This document shows positions 31,279-38,393 of a stretch of DNA of 41,106 nucleotides, one piece after another (the stretch's first letter is position 1; each line of letters opens with the position of its first letter). Under the pieces are notes generated by a model. That model had not been told where the DNA came from. It saw only the letters and a list, made by a program, of their open reading frames with translations, and did not search any database. Where the stretch lies: positions 1 through 41,106 of the forward strand of contig DAONLM010000001.1 in assembly GCA_035406685.1 (NCBI GenBank). The letters are read 5' to 3'. Origin of the DNA: DAONLM01 sp035406685 (GTDB lineage Bacteria; Spirochaetota; GWE2-31-10; MWDO01). The translations under genes and the position numbers were made by a program.

Positions 31279-31385
31279 CCATAATTTTATTTAGAAATGA
31301 ATAGATCTATTATAACTTTTTCTCAAACAAAGTTAACATGAGGATAAATGTATTTTTTTAATTGCCTAAAAATAAATTAGTGCGC

Positions 31386-31412
31386 AAACAGAAAGAAAAG
31401 CAATTTTATTTT
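31386..31412 (+). repeat. 27-bp imperfect direct repeat at the right end of E4
   Basis: Matches 30599-30625 at 24 of 27 positions. Its last part (GCAATTTTATTTT) again resembles a family left end, so it may be a long target duplication or the remnant of another copy. Confidence 0.55.
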
Positions 31413-31430
31413 TTAAAAATGTTATTTTTT

Positions 31431-31459
31431 TTGACAATTTAGATTTTTTAGTATATATT
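31431..31459 (+). promoter_or_regulatory. Promoter of the START-like gene
   Basis: TTGACA (31431-31436), a 17-bp spacer and TATATT (31454-31459), only 8 bp before the ATG at 31468. This leaves almost no leader, so the mRNA may be nearly leaderless, or the true start is later. Confidence 0.55.
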
Positions 31460-31467
31460 AAGCAAAG

Positions 31468-32091
31468 ATGAGATATATACATATAATTCTTTTATTATTA
31501 TTGAATTATTTTCTTTATTCAACCAGTATGTTTTATAATATAAATTGGCATTTTGAAAAGGAGAAAAAAGGTATATCACTTTATATTGCTATAGATCCTG
31601 ATACGCAGGTAAACTATTATAAGGCTCAGACAGTTGTAAAGAATATTTCTTTTGATAAAATTGTGAAAATTCTATCTGACTTTGATAATTATAATAAATT
31701 TTTCCCAAAAACAATAATTTTCAAACCTATAAGAGTTATAGGGGAGAGGAGATTTATTGTCTATTCTCTTCTTAACTTTTTTCCTTATAAAAATAGAGAG
31801 TATCTGGTTGAGTGTTGTATTCAGGAGGAAATAGTTAATGATAGGAAGATTTTTAAGTTATACTGGTATCCAGATACTACCAATACTGAGTTTAATTTTA
31901 ATAAAAAGAATCATAGAATAAAAAATGTTTATGGAATGTGGCAAATAGAGGAATTGGAGAATAGTGAAGTTAAAATTACATTTTTTTCTTTTAATGACTG
32001 GGAGATAACTGCTCCAAGAAATATTAAAGTAGAATTTGAAAAAGATGGGACTATAAATAATGTCCTTGATTTATTAAATGGGGTAAGGTAG
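31468..32091 (+). CDS. Secreted START/SRPBCC-like lipid-binding protein
   Basis: The product has 207 residues with a signal peptide (about 1-20). The mature region fits the SRPBCC/START helix-grip fold: WHFEKEKKGISLYIAIDPD, then VVKNISFDKIVKILSDFDNYNKFFPK, where this fold has its long helix. A strand series follows, with NREYLVECC, FKLYWYPD, NVYGMWQIEELEN and VKITFFSFNDWE. Secreted START-like proteins of this kind are predicted to bind lipids or other hydrophobic ligands in the periplasm. The domain match is by pattern only. The gene directly follows E4 and a TTGACA-N17-TATATT promoter. No operon partner is clear. Confidence 0.6.
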   Translation: MRYIHIILLLLLNYFLYSTSMFYNINWHFEKEKKGISLYIAIDPDTQVNYYKAQTVVKNISFDKIVKILSDFDNYNKFFPKTIIFKPIRVIGERRFIVYSLLNFFPYKNREYLVECCIQEEIVNDRKIFKLYWYPDTTNTEFNFNKKNHRIKNVYGMWQIEELENSEVKITFFSFNDWEITAPRNIKVEFEKDGTINNVLDLLNGVR

Positions 32092-32182
32092 ATTTTATCA
32101 ATTAAAAATGAGATAACCAATCATAATAATTAAATGAAATTATAGTTATTTCATAAATATATTCTGTAAATGTAATATGTGC

Positions 32183-32192
32183 GACAATTGTC
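32183..32192. repeat. GACAATTGTC palindrome, copy 7 (intergenic)
   Basis: Exact copy in the 250-bp gap between the START-like and NUDIX genes, with GTGC before and CTAT after. Confidence 0.8.
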
Positions 32193-32274
32193 CTATCTGT
32201 ATAAATTAGGTCTCTTTATTTACCCCTCTTATTGAAAAAATAGATTGTTACATCTAATTAATTATTTTTTTCTT

Positions 32275-32303
32275 TTGACAAAAAAGATTTTATTAGATAT
32301 AAT
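32275..32303 (+). promoter_or_regulatory. Promoter of the NUDIX-hybrid kinase operon
   Basis: TTGACA (32275-32280), a 17-bp spacer and TATAAT (32298-32303): a perfect consensus sigma-70-type promoter 38 bp before the NUDIX start. Confidence 0.75.
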
Positions 32304-32341
32304 ATTTTAAATAAAAAGTTTTACTTTTAAGGTGTAATGGC

Positions 32342-32767
32342 ATGGCAAAACTTCCTATTCAGGTAGATGTTATTTTGTTTTATAGAGACAAAGATGGTAT
32401 AAAATATCTCTTGCTCAAAAGAACAGAAGAGAGAGGGGGATTCTGGCAACCTGTAACAGGTGGAGTAGAAGAAGGGGAAGATATTTTATATGCAGCAAGA
32501 AGAGAGGTAATGGAAGAGACTGGTTTTTTAAAAGTAAAAAAAATGTATGATGTTAAGTATAAATTTTCTTTTAAAAATGGGGATAAAGAGATTACAGAGT
32601 ATGTATTTGCCTTTGAGGTAGATAGTATGAATGTAAATTTTTCAAAAAGAGAACATTCAGAAATTGTTTGGGTTTCTTATGAAGATGCTTTAAAATATTT
32701 AAAGTGGGATACAAATAAAGAGGCTTTAAAAAAAATAAATGATTATTTAACAAGAGATATTCAATAA
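32342..32767 (+). CDS. NUDIX hydrolase
   Basis: The product has 141 residues. The Nudix box GX5EX7REUXEEXGU is complete at residues 40-62: GGVEEGEDILYAARREVMEE followed by TGF. All catalytic metal-binding Glu residues are present. KYLLLKRTEERGGFWQPVTG before the box resembles dATP/dihydroneopterin-triphosphate pyrophosphatases of the NudB type, but the substrate cannot be fixed from sequence. AAGGTG serves as RBS. The hybrid kinase gene starts 1 bp after its stop, so both are co-translated from the consensus promoter at 32275. Confidence 0.9.
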   Translation: MAKLPIQVDVILFYRDKDGIKYLLLKRTEERGGFWQPVTGGVEEGEDILYAARREVMEETGFLKVKKMYDVKYKFSFKNGDKEITEYVFAFEVDSMNVNFSKREHSEIVWVSYEDALKYLKWDTNKEALKKINDYLTRDIQ

Positions 32768-32768
32768 A

Positions 32769-35273
32769 ATGTTTTTTAGAAAAAATTTTATTAAAACATT
32801 TACTATTTTTTTTATCTTAATTTTTTCTCTTTGCTGTAAAAATAAAGAACCTTCAATAGATAGACCTAATTTAGATAAAAAAGAAATTAATGTTATAATG
32901 GATAATAACTATCCCCCTTATATTTTTCTTGATGAGAATAATAACTTAAAAGGGATTTTAATAGATCAATGGCATCTCTGGGAGAAAAAGACCGGTATAA
33001 AAGTAAACATTGTTGCTACAGACTGGATAGAGGCACAGAATCTTATGAAACAGGGAAAATTTGATGTTATTGATACTATTTTTAAAACAGAGGAGAGACT
33101 TAAAATATATGATTATTCAAAGCCTTATGCAAAAATAAGAGTTCCGATTTTTTATCATAAAAATATCTCTGGCATAATTGATGCTCCTTCTCTTAAAGGT
33201 TTTAATGTTGCTGTAAAGGAAGGGGATGCATGTATTGATGTATTAAAAAGTTATTCTATTACTAATCTTATTGAGTATAAGTCTTATGAAGATATAATAA
33301 AGGCAGCAAAAAATAGAGATGTTGTGATATTTGTTGTAGATGAATCACCTGTCTATTATTTTATGTATAAATATGGAATTCAGAATGAGTTTAAGGATAG
33401 CCCCCCTTTATATACTGGAGAGTTTCATAGAGCAGTCTTAAAAGGTAATAAAGATCTATTAAATTTAATAGAATATGGTTTTGCTCAAATATCAAAAAAA
33501 GAATATAATGAAATAGAGGAAAAGTGGTTTGGGAAAAATAAGGTTGAATTTAATTTAAAATATTTTTTATTGTTTTCTGGCATTTTTTTAGGTAGTATTG
33601 TTCTATTTTTTATAATTTTATTTTTAATGATGTTCTGGAATTTCAGTTTAAAAAATATTGTAAATGCAAGAACTTTTGAATTAAGAAATGAGATAGAGAA
33701 AAATTTAAAGATACAAAAGGAGTTAGAGGAGAGTAAAAGACTTTATAAATTATTATCAGAAATAACATCCGATGCCGCAAGTCTTCTCACAATTCAGCCA
33801 GACGGATCTTTTAAAAGGGAATGGTATACTACTGCTTTAATAGTAGAGTATGGTTATAAGATGGAAGATATTGATTCTTTTGAAAAATGGGCAAAAATTG
33901 TTTATAAAGATGACATAGATATATATAAAAACGGCATTAAGAGAGTTCTAAATGGAGAAAAGGTTTCAGTAGATTTAAGAATAGTTAAAAGTGATAATAA
34001 AATAAGATGGATTAATAACACGGTTATTCCCATAAAGAATATAGAGAGTGGTAGAGTAGAAAGATTATTGATTTCTATAAAAGACATTACAGATAGAAAA
34101 AGGATAGAAGAGGAATTAAGATTGGCAAAGGAAGAGGCAGAAAGACTTGCTAATATTAAGAGCCAATTTTTATCCAATATGAGTCATGAAATACGAAATC
34201 CTTTAAACGGTATATTGGGTATGATAAATATGTTAATAAAAACAGATCTTTCTGATACTCAAAAAGAGTATATCGATATGCTTAAAACATCGAGTGAGAC
34301 GCTATTAAATATAGTTAACGACATTCTTGATCTTGCTAAAATAGAGGCTGGTAAAAGAGTAATAAGAAATGAAGTGATAAAAATAAAAAATCTCTGTCTT
34401 GGTCTTGTTAATTCTTTTAAAATAGCAACAGAAAGTAAAAATCTAAAACTCAATTTTATTTATGATAATGACTTACCTAAATATATAATTGGTGATCCTT
34501 CCTGTTTGAATCAGATCTTTCTTAATCTATTAAGCAATGCTGTTAAATTCACAGAAAAAGGTGGAATTACTTTTGAAGTAAAAAAGATAAAAGAGGATGA
34601 AAAAACAGTCGATATTGTTTTTATTGTTAAGGATACTGGAATTGGTATTCCAAATGATAAATTGAATGATATTTTTGGGAAATTTATTCAACTCGAAACA
34701 TCCTATAATAAAAAATATAAGGGGACTGGACTTGGACTAACAATAGTTAAGGAGATTATTGATCTTTTGGGAGGAGAAATCATTGTTGAGAGTAAGGAGA
34801 AAGAGGGAACTACATTTTTAATAAAATTAAAATTTGAGAAGTATAATTATGAAGTAATAGAGAATAAAAAGGATGAGGCTAAGGCCATCATTAATGAAAA
34901 AGAGTATAATATAATAATTGCAGAGGATAATGCGATAAATTATCTATTTCTGGAAGCAATGTTAAAGGATAAAGCTTATAATGTATTTGGGGCAAAGAAT
35001 GGCAAAGAGGTTCTGGATTTAGTAGAAAAAAATAAGATTGATCTTATATTGATGGATATACAAATGCCAGTCTTAAATGGTATTGATTGCACAAAAATTT
35101 TAAGAAATGAGAAAAAATTTAAAAATCCAATAGTGGCACTAACCGGTTATACAATGCCAGAGGATTTAAAGGTGTTTAAAGATGCTGGAGTGGATGACTA
35201 TATAATTAAGCCAATAGATGAGAATGAAACACTGAAAAAAATTGTAAAATTACTATTGACTTTAAATAAATAA
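32769..35273 (+). CDS. Hybrid sensor kinase with periplasmic solute-binding domain
   Basis: The product has 834 residues. An N-terminal signal (to about Cys23, SLCC) leads to a periplasmic type 3 solute-binding domain (about 38-260: INVIMDNNYPPYIFLDENNN, GILIDQWHLWEKKTGIKV, GKFDVIDTIFKTEERL). A transmembrane helix follows (about 265-290), then a PAS domain (about 330-440). HisKA has FLSNMSHEIRNPLNG (His473), and the ATPase has LLSNAVKFTEKGG, KDTGIGIPNDKL and KGTGLGLTIVKEI. A C-terminal receiver domain has phospho-acceptor Asp763 in LILMDIQMPVLNG and Lys in DYIIKPID. It likely senses an amino acid or similar small solute. No Hpt domain or separate regulator is nearby. Confidence 0.9.
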   Translation: MFFRKNFIKTFTIFFILIFSLCCKNKEPSIDRPNLDKKEINVIMDNNYPPYIFLDENNNLKGILIDQWHLWEKKTGIKVNIVATDWIEAQNLMKQGKFDVIDTIFKTEERLKIYDYSKPYAKIRVPIFYHKNISGIIDAPSLKGFNVAVKEGDACIDVLKSYSITNLIEYKSYEDIIKAAKNRDVVIFVVDESPVYYFMYKYGIQNEFKDSPPLYTGEFHRAVLKGNKDLLNLIEYGFAQISKKEYNEIEEKWFGKNKVEFNLKYFLLFSGIFLGSIVLFFIILFLMMFWNFSLKNIVNARTFELRNEIEKNLKIQKELEESKRLYKLLSEITSDAASLLTIQPDGSFKREWYTTALIVEYGYKMEDIDSFEKWAKIVYKDDIDIYKNGIKRVLNGEKVSVDLRIVKSDNKIRWINNTVIPIKNIESGRVERLLISIKDITDRKRIEEELRLAKEEAERLANIKSQFLSNMSHEIRNPLNGILGMINMLIKTDLSDTQKEYIDMLKTSSETLLNIVNDILDLAKIEAGKRVIRNEVIKIKNLCLGLVNSFKIATESKNLKLNFIYDNDLPKYIIGDPSCLNQIFLNLLSNAVKFTEKGGITFEVKKIKEDEKTVDIVFIVKDTGIGIPNDKLNDIFGKFIQLETSYNKKYKGTGLGLTIVKEIIDLLGGEIIVESKEKEGTTFLIKLKFEKYNYEVIENKKDEAKAIINEKEYNIIIAEDNAINYLFLEAMLKDKAYNVFGAKNGKEVLDLVEKNKIDLILMDIQMPVLNGIDCTKILRNEKKFKNPIVALTGYTMPEDLKVFKDAGVDDYIIKPIDENETLKKIVKLLLTLNK

Positions 35274-35309
35274 TTTAATAATTTCTTTTCTAAAAAATGG
35301 AGGAATTTT

Positions 35310-36041
35310 ATGAGCAAAAGAGCACTTGTTACTGGTGGAAGTCGTGGTATTGGTAGAGCGATAAGTATAATGCTTGCAAAAAATGGATTTGAGGTTATTA
35401 TAAATTATAAGAGCAATAAAGAGTCAGCAATGGAGACAAAACTTGAAGTAGAAAATTTAGGGGCAAAATGTTCTCTATTGCAATTTGATATATCTGATTT
35501 TAAGAATGCTTACAAAATAATCGAAGAAGAGATAGCAACAAATGGTAAAATTGATGTTCTTGTATTCAATGCTGGCATTAGAAGGGATTCTCTTTTTCCA
35601 GTAATGAAAGAGGAAGATTGGGATAGTGTAATTGATGTTAATTTAAAGAGTTTTTATTATATTACCAAGCCAGTTATAAAATCAATGTTTGAGAATAAGT
35701 ATGGTAAGATAGTTGTTGTTAGTTCTACTTCTGGTCAGACTGGTATGCCGGGACAGGTTAACTATTGTGCTTCAAAATTTGGACTCATAGGGGCGGCAAA
35801 GTCTCTTGCAGTTGAGCTTGCAAGAAGGGGGATTAATGTAAATATTGTTGCACCAGGCTTTATTGATACAGAGATGACAAAGGATTTACAGGATAAATTT
35901 GAAGAGATTAAAAAGACTATTCCGATAAGAAGAATAGGGAGTGTAGAAGATGTTGCAAATGCTGTTGAGTTTTTAGTAAGTGATAAAGCAGATTACATAG
36001 TTGGCCAGATAATTGCTGTTAATGGTGGATTGTTGACATAA
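35310..36041 (+). CDS. fabG: 3-oxoacyl-ACP reductase FabG-type SDR
   Basis: The product has 243 residues. It is a classical short-chain dehydrogenase with NADP(H)-binding GGSRGIGRAI (9-18), NAGIRRD (87-93), and catalytic Ser139, Tyr152 and Lys156 in VSSTSGQTGMPGQVNYCASK. The tail (PGFIDTEMTKDLQD, then IPIRRIGSVEDVANAVEFL and IAVNGG) is FabG-like, so 3-ketoacyl-ACP reduction in fatty-acid synthesis is the best guess. Another SDR activity cannot be excluded because no other fab genes are here. The RBS is GGAGGA at 35299-35304. It stands between the hybrid kinase and a transglycosylase gene. Confidence 0.85.
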   Translation: MSKRALVTGGSRGIGRAISIMLAKNGFEVIINYKSNKESAMETKLEVENLGAKCSLLQFDISDFKNAYKIIEEEIATNGKIDVLVFNAGIRRDSLFPVMKEEDWDSVIDVNLKSFYYITKPVIKSMFENKYGKIVVVSSTSGQTGMPGQVNYCASKFGLIGAAKSLAVELARRGINVNIVAPGFIDTEMTKDLQDKFEEIKKTIPIRRIGSVEDVANAVEFLVSDKADYIVGQIIAVNGGLLT

Positions 36042-36096
36042 ATATTTAAATTGTTTTTCCTTTCTATTCAATTCTTAATATTCATAAAGGGTATGT

Positions 36097-38121
36097 ATGT
36101 ATAAGAATCTATTTTTAATATTTTTCTTTTTGATAATAGCATCGTGCAATAATTATTATCCATTGGATAAATTAAACGATAGAGTAATTGACTCAAATGG
36201 GCAGATCTTTAAAGAGAGTTTAAAGGATGTAAAGGTTCAGGATATTGCTAAATATATAACTGATAAAAATTATTACTATTTTTATGGGCTAATTTATTAT
36301 AATAACTTTGGTCTTGATAAATGGAGTAGCTATTTTTTTATTCAGGCAATATCAACAGACAATCTTTTTAAAAAAGAGGCTTTTAATTCTTTATTAAAGA
36401 TTTATATTAAAGAAAAAAATTGGGAGAATTTAAGACTTCTTTTTATAAATTATGGAGATTTTATAGATGAACAATATCTTTATACTGTAAGGTGGTTTAT
36501 TGATGGCATAAAACCAGAAAATTTTTTAAATTTTCCACAAGATATAGATTTTTTAAACATTATTGAATATATTATTGAAGTAAATGAGGAATATTTTAAG
36601 AATAATGAAGAATCTTATTTAAAAAATTATCTATATTCTTTACTATTTAAAAATACAGATAATGAGAATTTTAAAAATTTTATTGCAAAGATTGTTACTA
36701 TTAAAGAGGATCCTATTTTTAAATTAATATACTCTTTTCTTAGCAATGATAAAAAAGAGTTCAAAGATAATTTAAAATCCTCACTATCTTCTGCCTCTTC
36801 TTATGAAGATTTTGATAATATAAGAGAGATGGCTATAAAATTAAATTGTAAAAAATATTTATTTAAAGAGTTAGATGATATTTATAAAAGAAGCATATAT
36901 GCAGAATATTTTTATGTTATTGATAATTTAAGATATGGAAATAATAATGGTACTCTTCTATGTAAGGAATTTCTTAAAAAAATCAATCAATACAAAAACG
37001 ATCCTTTTTATAATGAGATGGATTATAATATAAGGCAGATAATTCTTAATAAAGAAGTCTCCTTTAATGAAAAATGGCTTTCTGATGTTATATCTCTTGT
37101 AAATGATTATCCGGATAAATATAGTTCTTTATCTTTATTGAATCTTGCTGTAAGGAGTGCTATTTATCAAAAAAAGATTGATATTTTACTGAAAAACATT
37201 GATAAGATTGATTTTAATAGACTGGAAGAATACAATAGAACCTCTCTTTTTTATGCTCTTTATCTTATTGATAAAAATAAAGAAAAATGGAAAAATCTAC
37301 TCGAACAGTATCCTATTTCTTATGGGTATTTAAAGATAAACAATGGAGTTGATCCTGATAAAATATTAAAAGAAAAAAAGAAATTCAATAATGAAGATTT
37401 TTCTGAATATGGTAGAATTTTTTCTAAAAAGCTTGATTATTATCTTTTATTTAATAATACGACAATTGTCGCACAAATAAAGGAAAATAAAGAACTTAAT
37501 GATACGGATCGATATGATATTTATTGTAAATTGCATTCGTACTTTTTAAAAAAAGAGAACTATTATGAGGCTGTCAGGTATGCTATATTAGCAGCCATTT
37601 CTCTTTATGGGGAGGATTTAAAAAAGATAGATGTTGAGACATTAAAGAGTATGTTTCCTTTTCATTATAAGGATCTGGTTTTTAAATATTCAAAAGAGAA
37701 TGATATAGATCCAGCACTCTGTTATGGGGTAATTAGAGAAGAGAGTAGATATAGTGCGACAATTGTCTCAGTTGCAAATGCCATAGGGTTAATGCAGATA
37801 ATCCCAAAAACAGCAAAATTTATTGCTTCTAAGTTAGGAATGGAATATTATGATTTAACATCACCAGCAGATAATATAAGGATTGGGACTTTTTATTTAA
37901 AGTTTTTAAGAGAGCACTATTTTAAAGAGATTGGTTTTATTCTGGCAAGTTATAATGCAGGTCAGGGAAAAACAAAAAGTTGGTATAATAGTTATAAAGA
38001 TTTTTCAGAGGATATAATTTATGAATTAATACCAGTTGATGAGACAAGAAATTATATAAGAAAAGTTTTAAGAAGTTACTATATTTATTATTATCTTATA
38101 AAGATAGAGACAAATAAGTAA
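36097..38121 (+). CDS. Lytic transglycosylase lipoprotein, Slt type
   Basis: The product has 674 residues. A lipoprotein signal ends at IIASC (Cys16). The long middle is an alpha-helical, TPR-like superhelix as in Slt70. The catalytic SLT domain is at the C-terminus: CYGVIREESRYSATIVS with catalytic Glu549, then AIGLMQIIPKTAKFIA, NIRIGTFYLKFL, ILASYNAGQGKTKSWY and DETRNYIRKVLR. It cleaves peptidoglycan to anhydromuropeptides at the outer-membrane side. Two GACAATTGTC palindromes lie in this gene (37461 and 37758). The second encodes the Thr-Ile-Val right after the active-site motif, where family members usually have P-x-A-x-S. RBS AAAGGG at 36087. Confidence 0.92.
   Translation: MYKNLFLIFFFLIIASCNNYYPLDKLNDRVIDSNGQIFKESLKDVKVQDIAKYITDKNYYYFYGLIYYNNFGLDKWSSYFFIQAISTDNLFKKEAFNSLLKIYIKEKNWENLRLLFINYGDFIDEQYLYTVRWFIDGIKPENFLNFPQDIDFLNIIEYIIEVNEEYFKNNEESYLKNYLYSLLFKNTDNENFKNFIAKIVTIKEDPIFKLIYSFLSNDKKEFKDNLKSSLSSASSYEDFDNIREMAIKLNCKKYLFKELDDIYKRSIYAEYFYVIDNLRYGNNNGTLLCKEFLKKINQYKNDPFYNEMDYNIRQIILNKEVSFNEKWLSDVISLVNDYPDKYSSLSLLNLAVRSAIYQKKIDILLKNIDKIDFNRLEEYNRTSLFYALYLIDKNKEKWKNLLEQYPISYGYLKINNGVDPDKILKEKKKFNNEDFSEYGRIFSKKLDYYLLFNNTTIVAQIKENKELNDTDRYDIYCKLHSYFLKKENYYEAVRYAILAAISLYGEDLKKIDVETLKSMFPFHYKDLVFKYSKENDIDPALCYGVIREESRYSATIVSVANAIGLMQIIPKTAKFIASKLGMEYYDLTSPADNIRIGTFYLKFLREHYFKEIGFILASYNAGQGKTKSWYNSYKDFSEDIIYELIPVDETRNYIRKVLRSYYIYYYLIKIETNK
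37461..37470. repeat. GACAATTGTC palindrome, copy 8 (in the transglycosylase gene)
   Basis: Encodes Thr-Ile-Val in NTTIVAQIK. Confidence 0.8.
37758..37767. repeat. GACAATTGTC palindrome, copy 9 (in the transglycosylase gene)
   Basis: Encodes Thr-Ile-Val directly after the catalytic REESRYSA motif, 297 bp from copy 8. Confidence 0.8.
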
Positions 38122-38124
38122 AAA

Positions 38125-38169
38125 AAATACATTTTTGTATTTCTTCAGTTATAAATACATTTTTGTTTT
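38125..38169. repeat. Direct repeats AAATACATTTTTGT upstream of glnN
   Basis: Two copies start at 38125 and 38153, exactly 28 bp apart and identical over 14 bases. They lie about 105 bp upstream of the glnN -35 box, just after the transglycosylase stop. They could be a regulator-binding site for nitrogen control; nothing confirms this. Confidence 0.45.
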
Positions 38170-38272
38170 ATATGCCTTAAAGAAGTTTTGTATATTTTAA
38201 TTTTAATTTTAAATAGAATATAATAATTTTGCATTATTTGGGATATATTTTTTAAAAAATATAATAAGTTTT

Positions 38273-38301
38273 TTGACAACATTAAGATTTTTAAGTATAT
38301 A
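38273..38301 (+). promoter_or_regulatory. Promoter of glnN
   Basis: TTGACA (38273-38278), a 17-bp spacer and TATATA (38296-38301). A leader of about 85 bases precedes the RBS AAGGAG (38381-38386). Confidence 0.7.
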
Positions 38302-38393
38302 TTTAAAAATTAAGATGAGTTTTAGTTATTGGCATATTAATTGCTTATTATAGATGTAAAAAATTTTATTTTTTAAAGTGAAGGAGTAACATT

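Larger units (their letters stand above)
30613..31385 (+). mobile_element. Element E4, most complete member of the TIR-bounded repeat family
   Basis: The left end is GCGATTTTATTTTGAGGCA (30613-30631). The right end is TTGCCTAAAAATAAATTAG (31363-31381), its imperfect reverse complement, giving about 770 bp. Inside are the conserved leader, one complete gene (30739-31278) and the conserved tail with TTTCTCAAA (31319-31327) and AGGATAAATG (31341-31350). The tail matches E1 and E5. Imperfect 27-bp direct repeats sit at both outer edges (30599-30625, 31386-31412). It lies between murA and a plus-strand START-like gene and disrupts nothing. No transposase or integrase is present, so movement would need an enzyme acting in trans. 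Confidence 0.7.
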
